A stretch of 37,558 nt of DNA from Planctomycetota bacterium (GCA_029550925.1 JAKPGL010000170.1:1-37558); one strand, 5' to 3'; counted from the first letter of the stretch, positions 8,693 to 17,399 are shown. Numbers and translations: made by a program. Notes: generated by a model not told the origin, from the letters alone.

Positions 8693-9325
8693 TTACCGTC
8701 GGCCCGAAATCAGACGGTCGGTAATAATTTGGAACAACTCTCGCGCTACGGTTTCTTTCGGACCGGCCAGGCGGGCCGCCACACGCCCCTGCCGGTCGAT
8801 GACCTCGATTTGGGTATGCTCGGCATGTATGGCGGACGGGCCGTTCAGGACCATCAGGTCGCAATCCTTTTGGACCAGTTTTCGCCAGGCCCGCTCCCGC
8901 GCCTTTTCTGTTTCTAGGGCAAAGCCGACCATCCACTGATGGCGTTTTTGCTTGGCCAGATGGGCCAAAATGTCAGGCGTTTCTACCAGCCGAACCACCC
9001 GACCGGCGCCGGTTTTCCGCAGTTTGTGTTTGGCCGTCCGGACAGGCCGATAATCGCAGGGGGCGGCCGCGGCAATTACCCCATCGCAATGGTCAAACTC
9101 CGCCAAACAGACCTGACGCATCTGGTCGGTCGTTACCACCCAAAGCACCCGAGCCGCCGCCGGATACGCAATTTCCACCGGCCCGCTGACAAGGACGACC
9201 TCATGCCCGGCTTCCAAAGCCGCCTGCGCCACGGCAGCCCCCATCCGACCGCTCGAAGCATTGCTCAGATAGCGGACCGGGTCCAGGTATTCTCGAGTGG
9301 GGCCGGAGGTTACCAAAATCCGCAT
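8693..9325 (-). CDS. coaB: Phosphopantothenate-cysteine ligase (CoaB domain only)
   Basis: A 210-residue protein matching the C-terminal half of CoaBC/Dfp, which joins 4'-phosphopantothenate to cysteine in coenzyme A synthesis using CTP. It begins with the family start ILVTSGPTREYLDPVRYLSN and continues NASSGRMGAAVAQAALEAGH. The nucleotide-binding region includes AAAAPCDYRP and a K-x-K-like segment (KHKLRK). It ends at the NGPSAIHAEHTQIEVIDRQG region. The CoaC decarboxylase half is absent, so CoaC must be encoded elsewhere. I start at the ATG at 9325, where homology begins; a TTG at 9415 would extend it by 30 residues and leave only 12 bases to frr. It is the last gene of the rpsB block. Confidence 0.88.
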   Translation of the reverse strand: MRILVTSGPTREYLDPVRYLSNASSGRMGAAVAQAALEAGHEVVLVSGPVEIAYPAAARVLWVVTTDQMRQVCLAEFDHCDGVIAAAAPCDYRPVRTAKHKLRKTGAGRVVRLVETPDILAHLAKQKRHQWMVGFALETEKARERAWRKLVQKDCDLMVLNGPSAIHAEHTQIEVIDRQGRVAARLAGPKETVARELFQIITDRLISGRR

Positions 9326-9427
9326 GAGGCGCCCCTTCTGCTTGACCGTCCATTCGGAAGCCGGCGGCGGCCATCGACCGGCCGTCAGCCAACTTTCTAG
9401 GAGAGAAGATAGCAATGCATTCGAGGG

Positions 9428-9988
9428 CTATTCTTCCAGCACCTCTTTTTCCCGCGACTTGGCCAACTGGTTAGCTTTTTCTTCATATTCTTTGGTCAGG
9501 TCTTGGATCTGCTCTTTCACCCGCTTACACTCATCTTCGGAGAGGATTTTTTCCTCTTCCGCCTGATCGGCCGATTTGTTGCCGTCGCGGCGGATGTTGC
9601 GGATGGCGATTTTTGCTTCCTCGCACAACTCCCGAACCCGACCCACCATCTTCCGTCGCACTTCCGTCGAAAGCGGCGGGATGATCAGCCGAATAGTCCG
9701 TCCGTCGTTCTGAGGCGTCAGCCCCAATCCGCTGGCTAAAATCGCCTTCTCGATGTCTTTCAAGGTCCCCGGATCATAGGGCCGAATGAGCAGTTGATTC
9801 GGTTCCGGAACCGCAATGGTGGCGATGGTTTTTAGCGGCGTCTGTGCGCCATAGACCTCCACCCGGAGCGAATCGACCAGCCCCGGACTAGCCCGTCCTG
9901 TCCGGATACCGGCCAAGTTCTCTTTCAAAATCGAAATGGCCTTTTCCATCCGTTCTTCGACATCCAGCAGGATTTCATCCGCATCCAT
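9428..9988 (-). CDS. frr: Ribosome recycling factor
   Basis: A 186-residue protein of typical family length. Together with EF-G it splits post-termination ribosomes. Recognisable segments are ILKENLAGIRTGRASPGLVD near the N-terminus, PLKTIATIAVPEPNQLLIRP in the second domain, and the C-terminal helix with RRKMVGRVRELCEEAKIAIR and NIRRDGNK. The ATG at 9988 has AAAGGG upstream. It follows pyrH by 123 bases, as in most bacteria where pyrH and frr are neighbours. Confidence 0.97.
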   Translation of the reverse strand: MDADEILLDVEERMEKAISILKENLAGIRTGRASPGLVDSLRVEVYGAQTPLKTIATIAVPEPNQLLIRPYDPGTLKDIEKAILASGLGLTPQNDGRTIRLIIPPLSTEVRRKMVGRVRELCEEAKIAIRNIRRDGNKSADQAEEEKILSEDECKRVKEQIQDLTKEYEEKANQLAKSREKEVLEE

Positions 9989-10111
9989 AAACGACGCCCT
10001 TTGGAAAGATGTTCCGCAAGACCTTCGCTGTGTGAATCCGATTGCCCCTGCCTACCGTGGAAGAGGGAAAGAAAAATCCCTTCTCCGGCCGGCGGAAATA
10101 GCGTCCCGTTT

Positions 10112-10867
10112 TTACGGCGAACCGCCTTCCGCTTTTCGCCAGATGCGGGTACCGATCCGTTCGCCTCGGATAGCCCGTTCGATGTTTCCTTCTTTTCGGA
10201 AGTTGAACACGACGATCGGAAGATCATATTGCATACATTTGGCAATGGCTTCCGGGTCCATGACCCGCAGGTTTTGCCGACGCACCTCCTCGTAGCTGAT
10301 CTCGCTATACAGGACGGCGTGCGGATTTTTTTCTGGATCGTCGCTATAGACGCCATCGACCCGGGTGGCCTTCAGCAGCACGGAGGCTTCCAGTTCCAAG
10401 GCGCGTTGGGCCGCCGCCGTGTCCGTGGTTACATAGGGACTTCCGGTGCCGCCGGCCAGGAGGATCAATCGTCCCTTTTCCAGATGGCGGCGTGCCCGGC
10501 GATGGATATACGGCTCGGCCACGCCGTTCATGTGCAGGGCGGTCATCAGGCGGGTCTCGCACCCCAACGACTCCAGGGCGTCTTGCAAGGCCAGCGCATT
10601 CATGATCGTGGCCACCATGCCCATATAATGGGCGGTGTATTCATGAATATAGGACTGGCCGGCGATAAACTGGGCGCCCCGAATCAGATTGCCGCCGCCC
10701 AACACAATGGCGATCTGCACGCCCCCTTGGGCCGCCGAACGAATCTGCCGGGCTAAGTGCAACACCGCATCCGGGACAATCCCCCGTTGCCCAGGCTCGG
10801 TAAAACCATCGCCCGAAATTTTAAGCACGACCCGGGAATACGGTTCTACGGAGGCCGACTCAGCCAT
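10112..10867 (-). CDS. pyrH: UMP kinase
   Basis: A 251-residue amino-acid-kinase-fold enzyme that phosphorylates UMP to UDP with ATP. It has [10 protein letters not shown] at the N-terminus, [10 protein letters not shown] (glycine-rich phosphate loop), [20 protein letters not shown] and [17 protein letters not shown]. Several motif residues differ from the common forms I recall (KLSGEAL, GGGNIFRG, GTGNPFFTTD), although the catalytic glycines, lysine and aspartates are kept. AAGGAG lies just before the ATG at 10867. Its place between tsf and frr is the standard arrangement and supports the call. Confidence 0.94.
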   Translation of the reverse strand: MAESASVEPYSRVVLKISGDGFTEPGQRGIVPDAVLHLARQIRSAAQGGVQIAIVLGGGNLIRGAQFIAGQSYIHEYTAHYMGMVATIMNALALQDALESLGCETRLMTALHMNGVAEPYIHRRARRHLEKGRLILLAGGTGSPYVTTDTAAAQRALELEASVLLKATRVDGVYSDDPEKNPHAVLYSEISYEEVRRQNLRVMDPEAIAKCMQYDLPIVVFNFRKEGNIERAIRGERIGTRIWRKAEGGSP

Positions 10868-10969
10868 CCTCGACTCCTTTTACCTAAAAATCTCCCAAGA
10901 AGAAAATCCGCCGTCGAAGTGCCGCACCGGTGCGAACCGATAGGAAATCCGTTGCCTGGCCAGATCAGG

Positions 10970-11800
10970 CTACTCCTTGCCCAATTCCCAGCGATAAAAC
11001 CCGCGAATTTCCATGCCCGCCCCTTTGGCCGTCTGCCCAACCGTCCGTTTATCATCTTTCACATACGGCTGATCCAGCAGGCAAAGCTCGGCATAGAAGT
11101 TTTTCATTCGTCCTTCGATCATTTTTTGGATAATGGCTTCGGGTTTGCCCTCTTGACGGGCGATTTCGACCTGAATGGCCCGCTCTTTCTCCACCAAGGC
11201 CGGGTCCAAGTCCTCCCGGCGAACCACCTTCGGACGCATGGCCGCTATGTGCATACAGATGTCTTTGGCCAACTCGGCGGTCCCGCCAGAAACCAACAGC
11301 AACACGCCCGGACTCCCCATGTGATGGGCGTAGCCGGCGCACGGGCCTTCCACCCGCAGAATCCTCGGAATCCGAAACACCTCTCGAATGCGGTTCATCA
11401 GTTCGTCCATGTGTTCCTGGAGGGTCTGGCCCTTTCGGACCGGCGAGGGTTGTTGCAAAAGGGCTTCGGGCGTATCGGCGCCCGGCCCCAAGGCCAATTG
11501 CCGAGCCAACGACTCGACCAATTGGATAACCTCTTCATGGTTGGCTACCGGGGCGCTTTCACATTGCAGTTCTACCATAGCGCCTCGACCGGCCTGGAAA
11601 TCGGCATAGACGCCGATCCGACCGAAGCCGGTGGCCCGGCTTAATCGAGCGCTCATCTTCGCTTTGCCGTGTTTACGAAGCCACTCCTTGGCCGCCTCCG
11701 GATCGCCGCCGGTCTCTTGGAGCGCTTTCTTGCACTCCATCATCGGCAAACCAGTCTCATCTCGAAGGGCCTTGACAGCCGCCGCGGAAATCTCCACCAT
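10970..11800 (-). CDS. tsf: Translation elongation factor Ts
   Basis: A 276-residue protein that exchanges GDP for GTP on EF-Tu. The N-terminal UBA-like region reads AAVKALRDETGLPMMECKKA followed by LQETGGDPEAAKEWLRKHG. The core contains EGRMKNFYAELCLLDQPYVK and the typical ending in which residual lysines follow the last contact helix. GGAGAGAGG precedes the ATG at 11800. It lies downstream of rpsB, but the spacer is unusually long at about 295 bases and contains a terminator-like hairpin. Confidence 0.95.
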   Translation of the reverse strand: MVEISAAAVKALRDETGLPMMECKKALQETGGDPEAAKEWLRKHGKAKMSARLSRATGFGRIGVYADFQAGRGAMVELQCESAPVANHEEVIQLVESLARQLALGPGADTPEALLQQPSPVRKGQTLQEHMDELMNRIREVFRIPRILRVEGPCAGYAHHMGSPGVLLLVSGGTAELAKDICMHIAAMRPKVVRREDLDPALVEKERAIQVEIARQEGKPEAIIQKMIEGRMKNFYAELCLLDQPYVKDDKRTVGQTAKGAGMEIRGFYRWELGKE

Positions 11801-11880
11801 AAAAACCTCTCTCCTTCGCTACATGTCGCCTACAATTCCTGAAAGACAATCCGTTCAAATACCCTTTCGCACGCCCCAGA

Positions 11881-11906
11881 AAAACCGAACCTGGGCCTTC
11901 GGTTTT
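11881..11906 (-). terminator. Terminator-like hairpin between rpsB and tsf
   Basis: On the minus strand AAAACCGAA, an 8-base loop GGCCCAGG, then TTCGGTTTT form a perfect 9-bp stem followed by T and C. It stands about 75 bases before the tsf start. In E. coli the rpsB-tsf spacer carries a partial terminator, so an attenuator role here is plausible but inferred. I found no gene in the rest of the 11801-12095 spacer. Confidence 0.45.
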
Positions 11907-12095
11907 CCCTCTTTGCCTCCTCATAAGAGCGAAAGACCTCGGCAGCCCCCGGTCCCCACCCGCCTGGAAAACTCCCGTTTCCCCCGCCCGGATGGACGCC
12001 GCCGAATCTTCCTGGTCCTTCCGCCGCCGGAAGGGACTTCCTATACGCCCTGGATAGACCCAGGAAAATCTCTTCTCCCTGCCCTCAGGGGGGCT

Positions 12096-12842
12096 TTACG
12101 CCGGTGCAGCGGCTTCGGCAGCCCCTTGCTGGGCATGTTCCTCCGGCTTGAGCACTCGGGCCGTCTGTTTGCCCGCGACAATCGCATCCGCCAAAAGCCG
12201 AATGATCAAATCAATCGAACGAATCCCATCGTCATTGCCCGGAATGGGTAAATCCACTTCATCCGGATCGCCGTCCGTATCGATCAGGGCTATCGTGGGA
12301 ATCCCCATTTTCCTGGCCTCGCGCACGGCGTTTTTTTCCTTTTTCGGATCCACCACCAGCAGGCAGTCCGGCAATCGGCTCATGGTGCGAATCCCATTGA
12401 GGTTTCGATACATCTTCCGATATTCCCGGTTGAGGGCGGCCTGCATCTTTTTGGAATAACTGTGGATCTCCTCACTGGTCCGCAGGGCTTCCAATTTTTC
12501 CAGGTGGGAAAGTCGGCTCCGAATGGTTCGAAAGTTGGTCAACGTGCCGCCCAACCATCGGTCGCTCACATAGGGCATCCCGCAACGTTGGGCTTCTCGT
12601 TCCATCGTCTCGCGAGCCTGCCGTTTGGTCCCTACAAACAGGACCATCCCCCCGCCTGCCGCCACCTGCTGGAGATATTTCCTGGCCCGAAGCAACCCTC
12701 GAACCGTCTCCCGCACGTCGATAATATGAATCATGTTCTGCCGGCCATAGATATACGGCCGCATCTTGGGATTCCACCGGCTCACCCGATGGCCAAAGTG
12801 AACCCCCGCCTCAATTAAATCTTTCACCAGGACTGTGGGCAC
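12096..12842 (-). CDS. rpsB: 30S ribosomal protein S2
   Basis: A 248-residue S2 protein, part of the small subunit head-body junction. Signature segments are [58 protein letters not shown] and [20 protein letters not shown]. The C-terminus ends in a short Ala/Glu-rich tail. The start is a GTG at 12842, supported by AAGGAGG nine bases upstream; no ATG fits. It heads the rpsB-tsf-pyrH-frr-coaB run, and its promoter probably lies within or next to the palindromic element at 12909-13091. Confidence 0.97.
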   Translation of the reverse strand: MPTVLVKDLIEAGVHFGHRVSRWNPKMRPYIYGRQNMIHIIDVRETVRGLLRARKYLQQVAAGGGMVLFVGTKRQARETMEREAQRCGMPYVSDRWLGGTLTNFRTIRSRLSHLEKLEALRTSEEIHSYSKKMQAALNREYRKMYRNLNGIRTMSRLPDCLLVVDPKKEKNAVREARKMGIPTIALIDTDGDPDEVDLPIPGNDDGIRSIDLIIRLLADAIVAGKQTARVLKPEEHAQQGAAEAAAPA

Positions 12843-12908
12843 CTAATGGTTCCTCCTTTCGTTTCAAACTGATTCATGGGGCGTGAAAATGCTTATCGAT
12901 CAAAAATC

Positions 12909-13091
12909 GTAACATTTTAGCCGAATGGAGTAGTCCTACTTTTTTCTCTCTCCTGGCGGAAAAGGGCCAGGGTGAGGGGGAATTTTCAGGAGGCGGAACT
13001 TTTTTTATCCCCCCTCACCCGGCCCGCCACAGGCTGGCCTGCCTCTCCCACCGAGGGGAAAGGCTGTTACTTCACTCGGCTAAAATGTTAC
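12909..13091. repeat. 183-bp MITE-like element with inverted ends
   Basis: GTAACATTTTAGCCGA (12909-12924) is perfectly inverted at 13076-13091. The match extends to about 24 bp with two mismatches (inner part TGGAGTA versus TGAAGTA). Inside, GGGCCAGGGTGAGGGGG (12964-12980) pairs with CCCCCTCACCCGGCCC (13010-13025), giving a second stem. It contains no convincing gene and no clear target duplication at its borders. It sits directly upstream of rpsB. Confidence 0.7.
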
Positions 13092-13634
13092 AAATTATCC
13101 AATGAGCAAAGTTTCCGGAGGCCAGTGGGGTATCCGTTCCCTATCTCCTTGGATTCACCACCGTACTCGGAACCTGCTTGGGTAGCCTCCGTTGGCAACC
13201 ACTTTTAGGACATCTATTCCCCAAAAAGAGGTATGCTCCTTCCCGAACCCTCCACATCACCCTGTCGGAGCTTTTTCGGGAAAATGGCACTATCAGGGAA
13301 ATATAAAACTTTTATCCTACCAGCCGATTTCTGATCGGTCAATCGGGTCGTCCCGTAAAAAGCCATTCTCGGGTTGTCAGAAACCCGCTCAAGACGTAAG
13401 CTATTTACTTTCGGCGTTGGGTAAAAGAAAACGGATGGGAGTGCCACTTCAAGCGGGGAACAAGGATACCCAAAAGTAGAAAAAATGATTGGGACGGAAG
13501 GTTTTATGCCTGCTACACACCCCCCATAAGCGGGGAATCAAGCCCGCCATAGCAACCTCCCATTTTGTGATATTTTCGCCGCATTCTCTATATCCTCCAT
13601 TTTCCAGTCTGGTTCTTCTAAGGAGATCACCGAG
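13092..13634. other. Gene-free stretch upstream of epimerase gene
   Basis: Short open frames occur here on both strands, but none has a ribosome binding site, recognisable protein motif or continuous codon pattern. The stretch is less GC-rich than the flanking genes. A weak promoter-like pair, TTGTGA (13565-13570) and TATATC (13589-13594), lies 18 bases apart before the epimerase gene. I see nothing else I can name. Confidence 0.5.
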
Positions 13635-14384
13635 GTGTTTGTGGCCGCCACAAGTGCGTGTTTCGCTCACCTGCCTTTAGATACTGCTTTGGCTCGCCTT
13701 GCCGACCTGGAATATACCTGCGTAGAAATCATGATCCACGAGTCCGAAGGCCATCTAAAGCCCTCCCAGGTCCACGCCGATCTGGAGGAGGCCATCCGCA
13801 TTTGTCGGAACACCTATCGCCTGACCCCGATCGCCTACAGTGTGGACCTGGAGGCCCCAGAACCGTTGTACTATGAGCAATTTGCTTCCTGCTGCCGGTT
13901 GGCCAAGGCAACCAAGGTGGTTACCATTACCATCCGGGCCTCGGAATTGGGCACTCCATTCAACGCAGAGATCGAACGGCTTCGGAAAATGACCTCCATT
14001 GCCATGGCCGAGGGAGTGGTCTTGGGCTTACATACCGAAGTAGGCCGAATGACCGAAGACCCCGCCACCGCTATGGTCTTGTGCGACCAAGTCAAGGGCC
14101 TTTGCCTCACTCTGGACCCAAGCCACTATATCTACGGGCCCCATCATGGCGCTAACCTGGAACCGCTCATGAAATACACCTGCCACGTCCGATTGCGAGA
14201 TACCCGCAAAGACAAGCTCCAGGTGCGGGTGGGACAGGGAGAAGTGGAATACGGAAAACTGTTCTCGCTTCTCGAAAAATACGACTACACCCGGGCCTTG
14301 TGCGTCGATATCCGGCCTATGCCCGACGTGGATCAAAACGCCGAATTGCGAAAAATGCGTCTCTTGTTGGAAAGCCTGGTCTAA
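13635..14384 (+). CDS. Sugar phosphate isomerase/epimerase (TIM barrel)
   Basis: A 249-residue protein of the xylose-isomerase-like TIM-barrel superfamily. It starts with strand VFVAATSACF then LADLEYTCVEIMIHE. The metal-ligand strands are visible as LGLHTEVG (His/Glu), CLTLDPSHYIYG (Asp, His), HVRLRDTRKD (His, Asp) and ALCVDIRP. These would bind a divalent cation and isomerise a keto or aldo sugar. The GTG start at 13635 is supported by AAGGAG nine bases upstream. It has no signal peptide, unlike the related Tat-signal protein at 19854-20759. The substrate is unknown. It stands alone between divergent rpsB and the convergent DUF4254 gene. Confidence 0.82.
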   Translation: MFVAATSACFAHLPLDTALARLADLEYTCVEIMIHESEGHLKPSQVHADLEEAIRICRNTYRLTPIAYSVDLEAPEPLYYEQFASCCRLAKATKVVTITIRASELGTPFNAEIERLRKMTSIAMAEGVVLGLHTEVGRMTEDPATAMVLCDQVKGLCLTLDPSHYIYGPHHGANLEPLMKYTCHVRLRDTRKDKLQVRVGQGEVEYGKLFSLLEKYDYTRALCVDIRPMPDVDQNAELRKMRLLLESLV

Positions 14385-14523
14385 ACGGGATACCCCCTGC
14401 CCTAACGCGTCCGCCCGGTGCTGTCTGAACCGTCCTGCTGGAAAACTCGTGGTTGCAAGCTAGGTCGCTGTCTGAGCCGCCCCAGCAAGGCAACGGCGAC
14501 AGCCCGAAAATACTCCAAAAATG

Positions 14524-15156
14524 CTAGACCTGGCCAATCCTTCCGGCCGTCTGGTTGCCGCCGGTTTGGCCCGATCGGGCCAAATACGGATTGAACGCCG
14601 GATCGTTGTACATCTTAAATTGCCGATACACTTTCAGCCGTTTCCGACCGGCCAAGATGTCTTCCCACAGCTCGGCCAAGGCGCGGGCCAAGTCCTCCCG
14701 CTGCTCATACAGGATGGCCAGCCGCTGCTGGACCCGCTGATGGTGTTCCGGCCCTACATCGGTCCGACTTCGTTGTTCCTCCATGTGATAGATCCGCAAA
14801 GCCAGGATCGAAAGCCGGTCGATGATACTGCCCGGAGTTTCCGAATTCTGCCGGGCATCCGGAGCAGGTTGAACACCGCGGGCCGACAATTCTGCGATCA
14901 GCGCGTCATCCAGTTTTTCGATCAGGTCGTTCCGCTGTTGGTTCAGTTTGTCGATCCGGCGTTTGACCCCGGCAATTTCGGCGTCGCTCACGTCCTGGCG
15001 GCGGGCGATGTCTTCTTCGTGCCACAGCCGATAGTTCTGTTCATGCTGTTGGCAGACCAGGTTCAGAAACCCCTCATAGGGGTTGGCAATTTCGCTTTGG
15101 TGCCAATGGGCCACCGTGTCCTTGTGAAGTTGGAGAATTTGGGAAACATCGAGCAT
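14524..15156 (-). CDS. DUF4254-family protein
   Basis: A 210-residue mostly helical soluble protein. The family pattern is seen at the N-terminus (ILQLHKDTVAHWH, NPYEGFLNLVCQQHEQNYRL) with LWHEEDIARR, then a mid-region SIIDRLSILALRIYHMEEQ and a helix ending KVYRQFKMYNDPAFNPYL. I recall this family near glycosyltransferase genes in planctomycetes and others; no biochemical role is established to my knowledge. The ATG at 15156 has a perfect AAGGAGG; 13 extra upstream codons are unlikely. It follows the hydrolase gene by 82 bases, so the two may be co-transcribed. Confidence 0.75.
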   Translation of the reverse strand: MLDVSQILQLHKDTVAHWHQSEIANPYEGFLNLVCQQHEQNYRLWHEEDIARRQDVSDAEIAGVKRRIDKLNQQRNDLIEKLDDALIAELSARGVQPAPDARQNSETPGSIIDRLSILALRIYHMEEQRSRTDVGPEHHQRVQQRLAILYEQREDLARALAELWEDILAGRKRLKVYRQFKMYNDPAFNPYLARSGQTGGNQTAGRIGQV

Positions 15157-15238
15157 TGCCGCCTCCTTGGCGAAATAGATAAATTGGGCAAACACACACT
15201 AATCATGGTACCTGCCTTCCCAATCCCATCCCAATAGC

Positions 15239-16054
15239 CTATCCCACCATTGGCTGAGAGAGCAATGCCGTTAATTCGTCGGTAATCCGCCGACGCACGA
15301 CTTCTAAGGAAGGGATCCACAGGTGGGCTTTGGGCCGGGTCTTCGGTTCTGGAAAATCCTCCGGTCGCATCTGGTTATTTTCGTCCGCCCCGTCCACATG
15401 CCGACCCACAATCGGCAGGATGCCCGCCAGGGTCCGACGGTCAAACCGCTGGTAATAGTTGATCCATCGGGCCACATTCTCTGGCCGTTGAAACCCCATA
15501 AATCCCATGCCCCGCAACGGTTTACGCACCGGATCGACCGTAATGGCCAAATCCACCCGGATACCTTCGCGCTCCAGTGCCTTGGCCGTCTGATATACCG
15601 CATCGCCACCGTTGCTAAACCCGAAAAGCACTAATCGCATTCGGTCAAAATCCCCTGATCCCCTTGGAGAGACTTCCTTGGCCGAGGTGCGAAAAGAGGA
15701 AATGATGTGCCGGATGTCCCGCAGTGCCTGCCGCCAGTGGTTCTGGGCGTAATAGTACCAATACACTACTGGACGGTAGGACGGTTCCCCCAGACGGGCA
15801 TGTTCCGTTGGTGGATTTTCCCCGGTCTGGGGGATTTGGTCCCAGGCAATGGCACCGGCGTTTTGGATCGCCTCTCGAACCGCGTCGTACCAAAAGTTAA
15901 GCACTTGCGAGTAACTACAAATGCCCCGTTCGAGGAGGATTTGGCCCTGGGCATTTCGACGCCGGCGAGGGGCGGTCGGCTGCCCTGCCCGCGCCCACAG
16001 CGGAAAACTAGCCCGCCCTTCAAAGGCCACTATATGACATACCCACCCAGCCAT
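15239..16054 (-). CDS. Alpha/beta-hydrolase-like protein
   Basis: A 271-residue protein without a signal peptide. LVLFGFSNGGDAVYQTAKAL contains the nucleophile elbow G-x-S-x-G (GFSNG). A possible acid is the Asp in AITVDPVRKPL and a possible base the His in GRHVDGADENN, which is the usual order Ser-Asp-His. The N-terminal third is Trp/Tyr-rich (YWYYYAQNHWRQALRDIRHI) and I do not recognise it. The layout resembles lipase or thioesterase-like proteins that handle a large substrate, but the reaction is unknown. The ATG at 16054 is preceded by AGAGGTGA, part of a dyad. It is upstream of the DUF4254 gene. Confidence 0.65.
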   Translation of the reverse strand: MAGWVCHIVAFEGRASFPLWARAGQPTAPRRRRNAQGQILLERGICSYSQVLNFWYDAVREAIQNAGAIAWDQIPQTGENPPTEHARLGEPSYRPVVYWYYYAQNHWRQALRDIRHIISSFRTSAKEVSPRGSGDFDRMRLVLFGFSNGGDAVYQTAKALEREGIRVDLAITVDPVRKPLRGMGFMGFQRPENVARWINYYQRFDRRTLAGILPIVGRHVDGADENNQMRPEDFPEPKTRPKAHLWIPSLEVVRRRITDELTALLSQPMVG

Positions 16055-16065
16055 GGTTGATCTTC

Positions 16066-16078
16066 ACCTCTAAGAGGT
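16066..16078 (-). promoter_or_regulatory. Dyad overlapping the hydrolase ribosome binding site
   Basis: ACCTCTAAGAGGT is a 13-base dyad whose minus-strand right half supplies the GAGGT of the Shine-Dalgarno sequence for the gene starting at 16054. A 5-bp stem with a 3-base loop could partly hide the site, or it could be a protein operator. Both readings are inference. Confidence 0.35.
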
Positions 16079-16122
16079 TAAAAACGGGGAAATCTTCGCC
16101 ATCTCGGAACAACCCTTCTGAG

Positions 16123-16155
16123 GTGGTACGCCGGACAAAAACCCGGCGTAACCAC
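16123..16155. terminator. Strong hairpin in divergent gap
   Basis: GTGGTACGCCGG (16123-16134) pairs with CCGGCGTAACCAC (16143-16155) with one bulged base and an ACAAAAAC-type loop. There is no T run. It lies about 70 bases upstream of the hydrolase start on the other strand. It may be a dispersed palindromic repeat and not a real terminator. A weaker AACTCT/AGAGTT dyad follows at 16182-16201. Confidence 0.35.
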
Positions 16156-16295
16156 TACCCCACCACCACTATAAAAGAAAAAACTCTCCAAAAGAAGAGT
16201 TCCTCCGAGAAGCGGTAGGTAAGATACCTGGAAAAAAATTGGGAATTTTTCTGAGATTCCCTCGTCTGGTTCGCCCTACCTGATAGAGGGTGCAT

Positions 16296-16402
16296 GGTCA
16301 GGCTGCCCAGCGGAGAGCTGATGGAAAAGGGGTTTGCCCCGCTGTAGGGGCCGCTCGGCTCGACCGCATCGTAAAAAGCCTGACCCAAAACAGGTCTTTT
16401 TT
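16296..16402 (+). promoter_or_regulatory. Structured leader with mutually exclusive stems upstream of coiled-coil gene
   Basis: GGTCAGGCT (16296-16304) and AGCCTGACC (16377-16385) form a perfect 9-bp closing stem. Inside, AGCGG (16309-16313) pairs with CCGCT (16351-16355). The middle CCCC (16337-16340) can pair with either GGGG at 16329-16332 or GGGG at 16347-16350. The 3' side of the closing stem overlaps CCTG (16379-16382), which could instead pair with CAGG (16391-16394) before a six-T run (16397-16402). That resembles an antiterminator/terminator choice. It matches no riboswitch class I know, and it could equally be a dispersed repeat. Confidence 0.4.
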
Positions 16403-16420
16403 AGGTAGGAGGGCGAAGCG

Positions 16421-17233
16421 ATGTTCCAACGGCCGATGTACTGGTGGATTGGCGGCGGAATTTTGGCGGTGGTGGTTACCAGTCTAGGCATTGGCACCAC
16501 CTGGAGCTATCTGAAGACCGCTTGGTGGGGGGTTGGAGAAACCATTCGAGACGCCACGCCGATTGCCTTCGATCTCCAACGGCTTAATGTCGCTATTAAA
16601 GACATGGAGCCGGAAATCCGCCAAAATCAAAAGCTGGTGGCCCAACTGGAGGTCGAAATCGAGTACCAAGAAAAACAGGTCGCCAAGCTGAAAGAAGAGC
16701 AGGACAAGGCGTTGGCCGAGATGCGAAAACTCCGTCAGACTCTTGGCGAAGGAAAATCCGAGTTTCAGTTTGCCGGTCGTAAATTTACCCGGCCAGAAGT
16801 CGAACAGGACCTGAAACGGCGTATGGATGTGTATCAAGAGCGGGATACCGAGCTAAAGGCTAAAGAACAACTCTTGCAGAACCAGCGGCAGACGTTGGAT
16901 GCAGCGCGCAAAAAGGCAGCGGAATATCGGCGCCAATACGATCAATTGGTCGCCAAGGCCGAAGCACTCCGGGCCGAATTGAAACTGCTCGAAACGGCCC
17001 AGACTACCAGCACGGCTCGGATAGATGATTCCAAGCTCGGCGAAGCCAAGGCTTTGGCCCAGGAAATCGAAAAACGCATTCGGATGGGCCAACGCATGTT
17101 GGACGCCGATCGCAAACCCTTGGAAGGGGAAATCCCGGTCGATGTGGACGAACGGCCCGTTACCGAGCGATTTGACGAGCTGTTCGGCCCGAAACCGGCC
17201 AACCAACCGGCTTCCGACTCCAAGCAGACCTAA
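16421..17233 (+). CDS. Membrane-anchored coiled-coil protein
   Basis: A 270-residue protein with one N-terminal transmembrane helix (about 8-28, WWIGGGILAVVVTSLGIGTT). From about 48 to 215 it is rich in Glu, Lys, Gln and Ala with heptad-like spacing, for example VAQLEVEIEYQEKQVAKLKE and LKAKEQLLQNQRQTLDAARK. The tail is acidic and Pro-rich and carries DERPVTERFDELFG. I recognise no named family; it looks like a planctomycete envelope protein, perhaps a scaffold. GGAGG precedes the ATG by 8 bases. It opens a three-gene plus-strand run with the genes at 17400 and 18213 and lies directly after the structured leader. Confidence 0.75.
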   Translation: MFQRPMYWWIGGGILAVVVTSLGIGTTWSYLKTAWWGVGETIRDATPIAFDLQRLNVAIKDMEPEIRQNQKLVAQLEVEIEYQEKQVAKLKEEQDKALAEMRKLRQTLGEGKSEFQFAGRKFTRPEVEQDLKRRMDVYQERDTELKAKEQLLQNQRQTLDAARKKAAEYRRQYDQLVAKAEALRAELKLLETAQTTSTARIDDSKLGEAKALAQEIEKRIRMGQRMLDADRKPLEGEIPVDVDERPVTERFDELFGPKPANQPASDSKQT

Positions 17234-17399
17234 CCGGTCGCCCTCGGCATGTTCTGTGGGGGCTGATGCGGGTTAAGCCAGCGTATGCGGGGGGCTGGTT
17301 TGTCCGCTGGCCGAAGTCCCGAAGCGGCGAAGAGTCCGATCAGCGTCGAGAGGACCAATTCTGGAAAAACCTTCTCACGGATTCAGGAAGGCCCCTCCG

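Noticed and set aside
9326-9420. N-terminal extension of CoaB from a TTG at 9415
   Set aside because: The extra 30 residues do not resemble CoaB and the family sequence begins at the ATG at 9325; not excluded entirely.
12972-13479. Two short plus-strand open frames between rpsB and the epimerase
   Set aside because: They run through the palindromic element and have no ribosome binding site or conserved-looking sequence.
16296-16385. Signal recognition particle RNA or fluoride riboswitch
   Set aside because: The GGTCAGG and GCTGATGG fragments recall these RNAs, but the SRP GGAAGGAAGCAGCC loop and the fluoride pseudoknot pairing partners are absent.
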